The notes under the pieces were generated by a model. The model was not told the origin of the DNA and did not search any database. It saw only the letters and a list, made by a program, of their open reading frames with translations. Shown here piece after piece: positions 43,601 to 50,501 of a DNA stretch of 64,000 nt. The position numbers were made by a program, and so were the translations under genes. Origin of the DNA: Curvibacter microcysteis (GTDB taxonomy: Bacteria > Pseudomonadota > Gammaproteobacteria > Burkholderiales > Burkholderiaceae_C); assembly GCF_028649435.1 (NCBI RefSeq), contig NZ_JAQSIN010000011.1; one strand, given 5' to 3'. Position 1 is the first letter of the stretch. Each line of letters begins with the position of its first letter.

Positions 43601-44253
43601 AAGTGCTGGGCAACCAGGAAGTGGTGGTCAAGAACCTGGGCCCGCAGTTGGCGCGCTTGCCCGGTTTGGCCGGCATGTCGGTGCTGGCTTCGGGCGCGGT
43701 GGTGATGATTTACAACCCGGTGGCCCTGGCCACGGTGTATGGCGATCAGATCCGGCGCACCACCGAGCAACAGCGCCTGGCCCAGGCAGAGCAGGCCGCG
43801 CTGGACCCGCAAAACCCCGATGTGCCGGCTGCGGCCAGTCCGTCTGCCGGTGCGGCCCTGGCCCAGGTGCCCTTGGTGTTGGTGGTGGACGATTCCATCA
43901 CCGTGCGCCGCGTCACCCAGCGCCTGCTGCAGCGCGAAGGCTACCGCGTGGCCCTGGCTTCAGACGGCTTGCAGGCGCTGGAGCGCTTGCAGGAAGAACG
44001 GCCGGTGGTGGTCTTGTCGGACATCGAGATGCCGCGCATGGACGGCTTTGACCTGACCCGCAACATCCGCCACGACGCAGCCCTGCGCGACCTGCCCATC
44101 GTCATGATCACCTCGCGCATTGCGTCCAAGCACCGCGAGCATGCCCTGGAACTGGGCGTCAACCACTACCTGGGCAAGCCCTACTCGGAAGAAGAGCTGC
44201 TGAGCCTGGTGCGCCGCTACGCGGCCCAGGCCGCCACCACCGACGCCGCCTGA
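37654..44253 (+). CDS. chpA: Hybrid chemotaxis kinase ChpA/PilL
   Basis: 2199-aa CheA-type hybrid kinase for type IV pilus control. An N-terminal helical, FimL/Hpt-like region (about 15-580) is followed by three Hpt domains with phosphorylatable histidines: HTLKGSSRMVGL (H723), HSLAGSSGTVGF (H1163) and HTLKGSARLAGA (H1461). Next come a dimerisation helix pair, the ATPase domain (N-box HLLRNAVAHGVE at about 1759; DDGAGLDLARIRARA; GRGIGMDVVRTEV), a CheW-like P5 domain (VTVGVPASLVEIVRRVG) and a C-terminal REC domain (LVVDDSITVRR; SDIEMPRMDGFDL, D2123). Long Pro/Ala/Glu/Asp-rich linkers separate the Hpt domains (about 640-700, 800-1090, 1260-1420). Pseudomonas ChpA is even longer, with more phosphotransfer sites. 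Confidence 0.95.
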   Translation: MRPTEAEASVGPDAADHDLGPLAWVLDELRKSLEGSVKALRRFVREAAQSAGAELSAPDVSALRLARQQLHQATGALEMVGQPPVALMLRAMEGVAQKLIQSPQLCDETVIGHIERASFAISEYLEAVLAGHAVSPVALFPQYRDVQQWLGAERVHPADLWTPERRLADPALPEDIKPLAYSPDVRSRFDHAMLRLVKTGRPAGARAMGQLAAGLADAGSQGSKLFWKVAAGFFEGISLGLVPLDVYVKRVISRVLVQYTALSRGDAAVSERLFQDLLFYCAQAQLTPEHEAPLLRPVREAFGLADHPSADYEARRFGRFDPSVLVQARKRIATATDTWSALAGGDRNKLRSAVDQFNLVGESLRKLHPASVALGEALQHTAQVTAEQGELPSPALAMEVATAILFLQACYQDLDTDEAVMAERAGALAQRLQRVLEGDEVGALEPWMEELYRRVSDRQTMGSVVEELRSTLTEVEKSLDSFFRQPTDSQVLSEVPAKLSQMRGVLSVLGLDQAAHAAMRMRDSVERLMVDEVTDDAVRAGTFERLGNSLGALGFLIDMLSYQRSLARKLFVYDEEAGELKFLGGRQRQQVTSPPDAAADLGEAATAAAPTRPDVPASDFQAELPQAAFEAQPDEAHTEARESAMDAWAALDELAAPALPVPTPVTASGALAEPEPALEEDDLIDVFLEEAREVLSTGQAAVHTLADEPRQLTEQTVLRRAFHTLKGSSRMVGLTEYGEAAWALEQLLNAWLAEQKPASPALLSVCRHALAQLAQWTDDIAAHQAQAWRAQPLRELADALRLEDRLLLPASEGAEAGASEPGLDPVTDADAVSMVEGGDALPDLPALPELPALDLPEPEPAAQLDVGSGEDAELLPAPATEPDFADLDFALDFGLPPAPPAEDAPELALPEPEAVDLLPDAFSLDLPEIAPPAAPAEDDPLPDFAPTRLLDPQDRAAATEPTPTAVDWQVDDIDFAQFEAELQAGLDETPAVDPIEQALEQALNPELPTAPEFASPESAPASPSPAWPSDLPDLDLPDLDLSSADAPPPASDEEAPAETEAPFDFDLRLEPAPYILPGASPVAAPAPAPEASADAVAGPDTVFAEAIANESIKVIGDLRLSIPLYNVYLNEADEWSRRLQTSLGEWALELHEPVPDNAITYAHSLAGSSGTVGFKSLSALARTLEHALQHVQLQSQGRSQQAQAFVDAADEIRRLLHQFAAGFLKEPQAEVVQALLDILATEPEAEAPLLPDLTLDEEPLDLSELLSEPASNEPAFDEALNAPDALSEVDPAAEAEAEAEVEAEVEQTEPGLTSAPDTGHDDLADTPADLADPVDLLEAAAEPEPEPDPEPLPEPQAELAPQPEAESEPQAASEPAPEVESDAQLEAAPEPLVPAPAPVSAPARAELEDDIDAVDVIDPDLFPIFEEEALELLPRLGASLRHWQGAAGRSSERPEVLRLLHTLKGSARLAGALRLGEMAHRMESLIEGLGEDGADAAALDTLMARFDAMQDSFDALRDYSQQAAEAALTPVDLPVADSALPEAVAEPVAAAPVLHFPPTVQLLPAKALSGQSVRVRSQLLDRLVNQAGEVMISRSRLEARMGQLRGSLGELTGNLDRLRQQLRDIEVQAESQMQSRLAQAKDSAAGFDPLEFDRFTRVQELTRMMAESVNDVATVQRNLQRTVEGTEDELIAQARQARELQRDLLRTRMVEFDGVSERLYAIARQSAKETGKQIKLDITGGSIEMDRGVLDRMTPAFEHLLRNAVAHGVELPEQRLAEGKPAAGTITIAVAQSGNDVSVEFADDGAGLDLARIRARAESQGLLSPGQALSDEDAAQLIFTPGFTTMTEVTELAGRGIGMDVVRTEVNALGGRIETHTRAGEGSQFKLVLPLTTAVTQVVMLRCGQVTVGVPASLVEIVRRVGPEELGSSYQSAQFDLGVEWVPFFTASALLQIAPSLAEPAARTRPVVIFRSAAQRIAVHVDEVLGNQEVVVKNLGPQLARLPGLAGMSVLASGAVVMIYNPVALATVYGDQIRRTTEQQRLAQAEQAALDPQNPDVPAAASPSAGAALAQVPLVLVVDDSITVRRVTQRLLQREGYRVALASDGLQALERLQEERPVVVLSDIEMPRMDGFDLTRNIRHDAALRDLPIVMITSRIASKHREHALELGVNHYLGKPYSEEELLSLVRRYAAQAATTDAA

Positions 44254-44325
44254 AAGGGGCCTCGGTCGCGGGCCTGTGGCCTGGCCCCTCGGGGCAGGGG
44301 CGCGAGGCGGCGGCGGGGGACGGCC

Positions 44326-45795
44326 TCAGGCCTTTTTCTTGACCACCGCGTAGCGTGCCAGCGTGCGCTCGCGGGCCTCGTCGTGCTGCACGATGGGCAG
44401 CGGGTAGTCCCGTCCCAGTTGCAGGCCCGTGGCTTGCAGCGTCAGCGGCCGAGCCAGCCAGGGCGCGTGCAGGTCGGCGTTCGGCAGGGCCGCCAACTGG
44501 GGCAGGTAGCGGCGGATGAATTTGCCCTCGGCATCGAACTTCTCGCTCTGGCTGATGGGGTTGAAGATGCGGAAGTAGGGCTGGGCATCGCAGCCGCTGG
44601 AGCTGGCCCATTGCCAGCCGCCGTTGTTGGCCGACAGGTCAAAGTCATTGAGTTGTTGCGCAAAGTAGCGCTCGCCCCAGCGCCAGTCGATGCCCAGGTC
44701 CTTGACCAGGAAGCTCGCCACCACCATGCGCAGGCGGTTGTGCATGTAGCCGGTCTGGTTGAGTTGCAGCATGGCCGCGTCCACCAGGGGGTAGCCGGTG
44801 CGGCCCCCACACCAGGCCTGGAACAAAGCCTCGGCCTGCGGGCCTTGCTCCCATTCGATGGCGTCGTACTCGGGCTTGAAGCTGCGCTCCACGACGCGCG
44901 GGTGGTTGGCCAGGATCTGCACATAGAAGTCGCGCCAGATCAGCTCGGACAGCCAGGTGGCCGCGCCTGCACAGCCTTGCTGTGCGCGTTCGTGGGCCAG
45001 CCCGGCCAACTGGCGGATCGACACCGTGCCAAAGCGCAGGTGCACGCTGAGGTAGCTGGGCCCTTTCACCGCCGGGAAGTCGCGCGCCTGGCCATAGGCA
45101 GGCAGGCGGGGCAGGAAGTCGGCCAGCAGGGTCTGGGCGCCACGGCTGCCGGTGGGCAGGCGCAGCGCGCCCAAGTTGCTGGGCTCAAAGCCAATGTCGG
45201 CCAGGCTGGGCACCGGCGCGGGCGTGCCTTCAGGCCAGTCGGCCAGAGCCGCCGCATGGCGCGCCACCGGGTAGGGCTTCAGGTAGAAAGGTGTGAGCTT
45301 TTTGAGCCAGGCGTTTTTGTAGGGCGTGAACACGCCGTACACCGTGCCGGACTGGGTCAGCACCTCTTGGCGCTCAAAAATCACATGGTCTTTGCGGGTG
45401 TGAAAGGCCTGGCCCTGGCGGGTCAAGGTGGTTCGCACCTGCGCGTCGCGCGCCAGCGCGGCGGGCTCGTCGTCGTGGTTGCAAAACACCGCTTGCACGC
45501 CCAGGCGCTGGGCCAGGGCGGGCACAGCCTCACTGGCACGGGCATGTTCCACGCGCAGGCCTACACCGGGGCGCTGGGCCAGCTCGCGCAGCTCGGCGTC
45601 GAGCTCAGCCAGGCTGTGCACGATGAACTCCACGCGGCGGTCCTGGCGGGGCAGCGGGTCCAGGATGTCGCGGTCCAGGACAAAGACGCAGTGCACCTGG
45701 TCGCACTCGCTCAGGGCCTGGTGCAGGCCGGCGTTGTCGTGCGCGCGCAGGTCGCGGCGGAACCAGAAAAGACCAGAGTGGTAAGGCTTGGGCAT
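44326..45795 (-). CDS. phr: Deoxyribodipyrimidine photolyase (class I CPD)
   Basis: 489-aa blue-light DNA repair enzyme. The N-terminal antenna-binding alpha/beta domain starts LFWFRRDLRAHDNAGLHQAL. The C-terminal FAD domain has TWLSELIWRDFYVQIL, GRTGYPLVDAAMLQLNQTGY, MHNRLRMVVASFLVKDLGID, WGERYFAQQLNDFDLSANNG and SGCDAQPYFRIFNP, all class I signatures; the electron-transfer tryptophans are in the usual places. ATG at 45795 gives a normal length; the open frame continues beyond it to 46410 without protein-like sequence. It diverges from yqgE across only 21 bp. Confidence 0.95.
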   Translation of the reverse strand: MPKPYHSGLFWFRRDLRAHDNAGLHQALSECDQVHCVFVLDRDILDPLPRQDRRVEFIVHSLAELDAELRELAQRPGVGLRVEHARASEAVPALAQRLGVQAVFCNHDDEPAALARDAQVRTTLTRQGQAFHTRKDHVIFERQEVLTQSGTVYGVFTPYKNAWLKKLTPFYLKPYPVARHAAALADWPEGTPAPVPSLADIGFEPSNLGALRLPTGSRGAQTLLADFLPRLPAYGQARDFPAVKGPSYLSVHLRFGTVSIRQLAGLAHERAQQGCAGAATWLSELIWRDFYVQILANHPRVVERSFKPEYDAIEWEQGPQAEALFQAWCGGRTGYPLVDAAMLQLNQTGYMHNRLRMVVASFLVKDLGIDWRWGERYFAQQLNDFDLSANNGGWQWASSSGCDAQPYFRIFNPISQSEKFDAEGKFIRRYLPQLAALPNADLHAPWLARPLTLQATGLQLGRDYPLPIVQHDEARERTLARYAVVKKKA

Positions 45796-45804
45796 GGGGA
45801 CCGT

Positions 45805-45810
45805 TAAAAT
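45805..45810 (+). promoter_or_regulatory. Possible -10 element immediately before yqgE
   Basis: TAAAAT ends six bases before the yqgE ATG, so a transcript from it would start at or next to the start codon. No -35 is evident. It is the only promoter-like element in the 21-bp gap to phr; the true yqgE promoter may lie inside the phr coding region. Confidence 0.25.
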
Positions 45811-45816
45811 CGAGGG

Positions 45817-46416
45817 ATGCCCTCTGATTCTGCCCCCATCAACCTGACGAATCATTTCCTGATCGCCATGCCCGGGCTGGAGGATGAGGCTTTTGCGCGC
45901 AGCGTGGTCTACCTGTGCGAGCACAGCGAACGTGGTGCTCTGGGCCTCATCATCAACAAGCCAAGCGACATCAGCCTCAAGGCGCTGTTCGATAAGGTTG
46001 ATCTTTCCTTGCGCCGCACCGATCTCAGCGAGGCGCCCGTGCTGCACGGCGGCCCGGTGCAGACCGAGCGCGGTTTTGTTCTTCACGACGCCATGCTGGC
46101 CGGCACCCCCGAGGCCGACCAGTCGGCCTATGCCTCCACCATGTCCATCCCCGGTGGCTTGGAGATGACCACCTCGCGCGATGTGTTGGAGGCCCTGTCC
46201 ACGGGCGCCGGCCCGCGCCGCGTCATCGTCACCCTGGGCTACTCCTCCTGGGGCGGTGGTCAGCTCGAGTCCGAATTGGCCGAGAACAGCTGGCTCACCG
46301 TGGACGCCGACAGCCGCCTGATCTTCGAGACCCCCATTCACGAGCGCTACGACCAGGCGCTGGCCCTGCTGGGCCTGCAAAGCTGGATGCTGTCGCCCGA
46401 AGCGGGGCACGCATGA
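45817..46416 (+). CDS. yqgE: YqgE/AlgH family protein (UPF0301)
   Basis: 199-aa soluble protein. INLTNHFLIAMPGLEDEAFA and SVVYLCEHSERGALGLIINK are the family signature, followed by VLHGGPVQTERGFVLHD and VTLGYSSWGGGQLESELAEN. Biochemical function is unclear; AlgH influences alginate and pyoverdine regulation in Pseudomonas. It heads the yqgE-ruvX-pyrR-pyrB-pyrX operon, an order conserved in beta- and gammaproteobacteria, and overlaps ruvX by ATGA. Confidence 0.9.
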   Translation: MPSDSAPINLTNHFLIAMPGLEDEAFARSVVYLCEHSERGALGLIINKPSDISLKALFDKVDLSLRRTDLSEAPVLHGGPVQTERGFVLHDAMLAGTPEADQSAYASTMSIPGGLEMTTSRDVLEALSTGAGPRRVIVTLGYSSWGGGQLESELAENSWLTVDADSRLIFETPIHERYDQALALLGLQSWMLSPEAGHA

Positions 46417-46838
46417 GCGCTGCCGACGGCCTGCCCGTGCCGGTGGTTCCTGCCCAGTTCCAATCGTTCCTGGCCTTTGATTTTGGTGTCAAACGCACCG
46501 GCGTGGCGGTGGGCAACCGCTTCATGCGCTCGGCCACGCCGCAGACCACGATCGCCATCGAAGGTGACCGCCGCTTCGAGGCCATTGGCGCACGCATCCG
46601 CGAGTGGCAGCCCGACGCGCTGGTGGTGGGCGTGCCTTTTCACCCCGACGGGGCCGAGCACGAGAACACCCGCAAGGCGCGCCGTTTTGCGCGTCAATTG
46701 AACGGCCGTTTCGGCCTCACCGTGTACGAGGTGGATGAGCGTTACAGCACCACCGAAGCCCACGCCCTGGGCGCGCGCGATGCCGACGCGGCCTCGGCGT
46801 GCATCATTCTTGAACAGTTTTTGAGGAGTCTGCCTTGA
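46413..46838 (+). CDS. ruvX: Holliday-junction resolvase-like RNase YqgF/RuvX
   Basis: 141-aa RNase H-fold nuclease. FLAFDFGVKRTGVAVGNRFM carries the first catalytic Asp, VVGVPFHPDGAEHENT the middle strand, and YEVDERYSTTEAHAL the second acidic site. In E. coli YqgF matures the 16S rRNA 5' end and resembles RuvC. It overlaps both neighbours (ATGA with yqgE, 4 bp with pyrR), so translation is coupled through the operon. Confidence 0.9.
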   Translation: MSAADGLPVPVVPAQFQSFLAFDFGVKRTGVAVGNRFMRSATPQTTIAIEGDRRFEAIGARIREWQPDALVVGVPFHPDGAEHENTRKARRFARQLNGRFGLTVYEVDERYSTTEAHALGARDADAASACIILEQFLRSLP

Positions 46839-47347
46839 GTTCGCCAACCGGAAGCCTGGTGCTCGATGCCGAAGCACTGTACCGCGAGTTGCTGCGCGGT
46901 GTCCGTTCCCTGATGGGCCCTGAAACCCGCCTGGTGGGCATCACCTCGGGCGGTGCCTGGCTGGTCGAACGCCTGCAAAAAGACCTGGGTCTGGCGGGCA
47001 AGCCGGGCGTCATCTCGTCGGCGCTGCACCGCGACGACTTTGCCCAGCGCGGCCTCAGTTCCGCCGGCCAAACCACCCTGCCGTTTGACGTTAACGGCGC
47101 TGACATCTTGCTGCTGGACGATGTGCTCTACACGGGGCGCACGCTGCGCGCGGTGATCAACGAGTTGTTCGACTACGGTCGTCCGGCGTCCGTGCGCCTG
47201 GCCGTGCTGGTCGACCGAGGCGGGCGCCAGCTGCCCATCCAGGCCGACTTCGCCGCCGCCCGCGTGGCCTTGCCGGCGGGCAGCCAACTGGCCTTGGCAC
47301 GCGACGAGGCCGGGATCTTCCGCTTCCACGTCGAAGCCGCTGCCTGA
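46835..47347 (+). CDS. pyrR: Pyrimidine operon regulator/UPRT PyrR
   Basis: 170-aa type I phosphoribosyltransferase-fold protein. The PRPP loop is ILLLDDVLYTGRTLRAVINE. Conserved segments GITSGGAWLVERL and SALHRDDFAQRG match PyrR. The start is TTG at 46835, after GAGGAG, overlapping the ruvX stop. In Bacillus PyrR binds pyr mRNA; in proteobacteria it may act as a regulator or only as a weak uracil phosphoribosyltransferase. Its position directly before pyrB supports a regulatory role. No PyrR-binding RNA loop was identified by eye. Confidence 0.9.
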   Translation: MSSPTGSLVLDAEALYRELLRGVRSLMGPETRLVGITSGGAWLVERLQKDLGLAGKPGVISSALHRDDFAQRGLSSAGQTTLPFDVNGADILLLDDVLYTGRTLRAVINELFDYGRPASVRLAVLVDRGGRQLPIQADFAAARVALPAGSQLALARDEAGIFRFHVEAAA

Positions 47348-47378
47348 ACCGCTGTCTGTCCTGACCCTGGGAACCGCC

Positions 47379-48341
47379 ATGCTCTACAAACGAAATCCAC
47401 AACTCAACAAACACGGCGAGCTGAACCACCTGCTCTCCATCGAAGGCCTGCCCAAGGACATCGTCACCCACATCCTGGACACGGCGGCCAACTTCGTCAG
47501 CGTCAACGACCGCGAGGTCAAGAAGGTGCCCTTGCTGCGTGGCAAGAGCGTCTTCAACCTGTTCTTCGAGAACAGCACCCGCACCCGCACGACCTTCGAG
47601 ATCGCGGCCAAGCGCCTGTCGGCCGACGTGCTGAACCTGGACATCGCGCGCTCCTCGGCCTCCAAGGGCGAGTCGCTGCTCGACACCATCGCCAACCTGT
47701 CGGCGATGGCGGCCGACCTGTTTGTGGTGCGCCACAGCGAGTCGGGCGCGCCTTACCTGATCGCCCAGCATGTGGCTCCCCATGTGCACGTGATCAACGC
47801 CGGTGACGGCCGCCACGCGCACCCCACGCAGGGCCTGCTGGACATGTACACCATCCGGCACTACAAGAAAGACTTCTCCAACCTGACGGTGGCCATCGTC
47901 GGCGACGTGCTGCATTCGCGGGTGGCGCGCTCCGACATCCACGGCCTGACCACCCTGGGCTGTGCCGAGGTTCGCGTGGTCGGCCCCAAGACCCTGGTGC
48001 CCAGCGACATGGCTCAAATGGGCGTGAAGGTCTTCCACACGCTGGAAGAAGGCATCAAGGACTGCGACGTGGTGATCATGCTGCGCCTGCAAAACGAGCG
48101 CATGAGCGGCGCACTGCTGCCCTCCAGCCAAGAATTTTTCAAGAGCTTCGGTCTGACCGAGGAGAAGCTGCAACTGGCCAAGCCTGACGCCATCGTGATG
48201 CACCCGGGCCCCATCAACCGAGGCGTGGAGATCGACTCCGCCGTGGTCGATGGCAAGCAGTCGGTGATCCTGCCCCAGGTCACCTTCGGTATCGCGGTCC
48301 GCATGGCCGTGATGAGCATCGTCGCCAGCCACGAAGCCTGA
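47379..48341 (+). CDS. pyrB: Aspartate carbamoyltransferase catalytic subunit
   Basis: 320-aa enzyme condensing carbamoyl phosphate and aspartate. The carbamoyl-phosphate loop is FFENSTRTRTTFE (S66-T-R-T-R-T), with ARSSASKGESLLDTI, HPTQGLLDMYTI and IMLRLQNERMSG further on and HPGPINRGVEI near the end. No regulatory PyrI gene is present. The following gene is a degenerate dihydroorotase, which points to the class A dodecameric PyrB-PyrX assembly known from Pseudomonas. Confidence 0.95.
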   Translation: MLYKRNPQLNKHGELNHLLSIEGLPKDIVTHILDTAANFVSVNDREVKKVPLLRGKSVFNLFFENSTRTRTTFEIAAKRLSADVLNLDIARSSASKGESLLDTIANLSAMAADLFVVRHSESGAPYLIAQHVAPHVHVINAGDGRHAHPTQGLLDMYTIRHYKKDFSNLTVAIVGDVLHSRVARSDIHGLTTLGCAEVRVVGPKTLVPSDMAQMGVKVFHTLEEGIKDCDVVIMLRLQNERMSGALLPSSQEFFKSFGLTEEKLQLAKPDAIVMHPGPINRGVEIDSAVVDGKQSVILPQVTFGIAVRMAVMSIVASHEA

Positions 48342-48360
48342 GCACAGGAGCTAACACCCC

Positions 48361-49668
48361 ATGAACTTACTGATCACGAACGGACGCGTGCTTGACCCCA
48401 GCTCGGGCCGCGATGAGGTGGCCGATGTGGCCGTGGCCGCAGGCCGCATTGTTTCCATTGGCCCGGTGCGTGGCGAATTCACGCCCCAGCGCGTCATCGA
48501 CGCGCGCGGCCTGGTGGTGGCCCCGGGCCTGGTCGACCTGGCCGCGCGCCTGCGCGAACCGGGTCACGAACACGAAGGCATGCTGGAGTCCGAAATGGCC
48601 GCCGCCGTGGCCGGCGGCGTGACCAGCGTGGTTTGCCTGCCCGACACCGACCCCGTGCTCGACGAGCCTGGCCTGGTGGAGATGCTCAAGTTCCGCGCCG
48701 AGAAGCTGCATCAGTCGCGCCTGTTCCCGCTGGGGGCACTGACGCGCAACCTGGCCGGCGAAGTGTTGACCGAAATGGCCGAGCTGACCGAGGCCGGCTG
48801 CATTGGCTTTGGCCAGGCCGAAGTGCCCCTGGTCAGCACCCAGGTGCTGCAGCGCGCGATGCAGTACGCCAGCACCTTTGGCTACACCGTGTGGCTGCGC
48901 CCGCAAGAGCTGTACCTGGGCAAGGGCGTGGCCGCCAGCGGCCCGCTGGCGACGCGCCTGGGCCTGAGCGGTGTGCCGGTGGCCGCCGAGACCATTGCCC
49001 TGCACACCATCTTCGAATTGCAGCGCAGCACCGGCGCACGGGTCCACCTGTGCCGCCTGAGCAGCGCGGCCGGTGTGGCCCTGGTGCGCCAGGCCAAGGC
49101 CGAAGGCCTGGCCGTGAGCTGTGACGTGAGCATCAACTCGCTGCACCTGATCGACGCCGACATCGGCTTCTTTGACAGCCGCGCCCGCCTGACCCCGCCG
49201 CTGCGCCAGCAGCGCGACCGCGAGGCCCTGCGCGAGGCGCTCAAGGACGGCACCATCGACGCCCTGGTGTCCGACCACAACCCGGTCGACGAAGACGCCA
49301 AGACCTTGCCCTTCGCCGAGAGCGAGCCGGGCGCCACCGGCTTTGAGCTGCTGCTGAGCCTGGCCCTCAAGTGGGGCGAGGAAACCGGTGCCGGCCTGCC
49401 GCGCGCGCTGGCTGTGCTGACGCGTGAACCGGCCCGCGTGCTGGGCTCGGCCCTGGGCACCTTACAGGCCAGCATCGGCCAGATCGTCGAAGGCGGTGTG
49501 GCGGACTTGTGCGTGTTCGACCCGGCCGCGACTTGGCAGGTCACCTCGCAGGCCCTGCGCAGCCAAGGCAAGCACACGCCTTTTGCCTACGAGCTCAGCG
49601 GCAGCGCCATGCCTGGCCAGGTGCGCTACACCGTGGTGGGTGGCCAACTGGCTTTCGAGCGGGCCTGA
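48361..49668 (+). CDS. pyrX: Inactive dihydroorotase-like protein PyrX (PyrC')
   Basis: 435-aa amidohydrolase-fold protein resembling type I dihydroorotase. The metal-binding HxH motif is lost: active enzymes have D-x-H-x-H-x-R, here the segment reads VDLAARLREPG. Other ligands are also altered (SDHNPV in place of a DHAPH-type motif; GPLATRLGLSGVP around the missing histidines). It therefore cannot be a working dihydroorotase. In Pseudomonas such proteins are structural partners needed for aspartate carbamoyltransferase activity, and the position 19 bp after pyrB agrees. A catalytic PyrC must be encoded elsewhere. Confidence 0.85.
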   Translation: MNLLITNGRVLDPSSGRDEVADVAVAAGRIVSIGPVRGEFTPQRVIDARGLVVAPGLVDLAARLREPGHEHEGMLESEMAAAVAGGVTSVVCLPDTDPVLDEPGLVEMLKFRAEKLHQSRLFPLGALTRNLAGEVLTEMAELTEAGCIGFGQAEVPLVSTQVLQRAMQYASTFGYTVWLRPQELYLGKGVAASGPLATRLGLSGVPVAAETIALHTIFELQRSTGARVHLCRLSSAAGVALVRQAKAEGLAVSCDVSINSLHLIDADIGFFDSRARLTPPLRQQRDREALREALKDGTIDALVSDHNPVDEDAKTLPFAESEPGATGFELLLSLALKWGEETGAGLPRALAVLTREPARVLGSALGTLQASIGQIVEGGVADLCVFDPAATWQVTSQALRSQGKHTPFAYELSGSAMPGQVRYTVVGGQLAFERA

Positions 49669-49706
49669 GCCGTGGGGTGGCGCCCGTTGGCGTGGGCTGA
49701 GCACGC

Positions 49707-50474
49707 ATGAGCGCGTCCAGCCGTCCCCCTGTGCGCTGGGCGCGGGCACCGCGTGTGGTGTGGCGCCTGCTGCGCGTGTTGGGCCAGGTGCTGCGCGGCC
49801 TGCACACGGTGACGCGGCGCTTTCCGACACTCAACGAAGAACAGCGCGCCTACCAGGTGCAGCTGTGGTCAGCCCAGATGCTGCAGGTGCTGGGCATCGA
49901 GCTGCGCGTGCTGGGCCAGCCTGTGCCCCAAGGGCCGGCTTTGCTGGTCAGCAACCACATCTCCTGGCTGGACATCCTGGTCTTGCACGCGAGCCGGCAC
50001 TGCCGCTTTGTGTCCAAGTCGGAGGTGCGCCATTGGCCCCTGATCGGCCCCATGGCCGCAGCGGCCGGCACTTTGTTCATCGAGCGCGCCTCGCGCCGCG
50101 ACGCCCTGCGCGTGGTGCACGACATGCGCGCCAGCCTGGCCGCGGGCGATGTGCTGGCGGTGTTTCCGGAAGGCACCACGGGCGACGGCCTGCAGGTCTT
50201 GCCCTTCCACGCCAATTTGCTGCAGGCTGCGGTGTCCGCTGGCGCGCCTGTGCAGCCCGTGGCGCTGAAGTTTGTGGAGGTGGCCTCAGGCCAACGTTCG
50301 CTGGCGCCGTGCTACATCGGTGACGACACGCTGCTGGGGTCGCTGTGGCGCACCCTGAGCAGTGACCCAATTGCCGCGGTGGTGCGCTTTGGCGAGCCCG
50401 AGTTGGCCGAGGGCCGCGAGCGCCGCGCCTGGGCGGCCGAGTTGCAGCAAACCGTGAGCCGCCTCAGCGAGTGA
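49707..50474 (+). CDS. plsC: 1-acyl-sn-glycerol-3-phosphate acyltransferase (PlsC family)
   Basis: 255-aa membrane-bound acyltransferase. The catalytic H-x4-D is in VSNHISWLDILVL; the second motif is FVSKSEVRHWPLIG; the phosphate-binding motif is VFPEGTTGDGLQVLPF; a fourth follows near PVQPVALKF. A hydrophobic N-terminal stretch (VVWRLLRVLGQVLRGL) anchors it to the inner membrane. It would acylate lysophosphatidate in phospholipid synthesis. It lies 38 bp downstream of pyrX and may be the last gene of that operon. It converges with the sensor kinase gene. Confidence 0.85.
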   Translation: MSASSRPPVRWARAPRVVWRLLRVLGQVLRGLHTVTRRFPTLNEEQRAYQVQLWSAQMLQVLGIELRVLGQPVPQGPALLVSNHISWLDILVLHASRHCRFVSKSEVRHWPLIGPMAAAAGTLFIERASRRDALRVVHDMRASLAAGDVLAVFPEGTTGDGLQVLPFHANLLQAAVSAGAPVQPVALKFVEVASGQRSLAPCYIGDDTLLGSLWRTLSSDPIAAVVRFGEPELAEGRERRAWAAELQQTVSRLSE

Positions 50475-50501
50475 CCGCCAGCCCCGGCGGCGGTCTGGGG
50501 C

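Noticed and set aside
38533..43812. Very long open frame on the minus strand (about 1759 codons)
   Set aside because: It lies wholly antisense to chpA, is rich in His/Gln/Arg/Gly and has no domain. It is the usual by-product of high-G+C third positions in the real gene.
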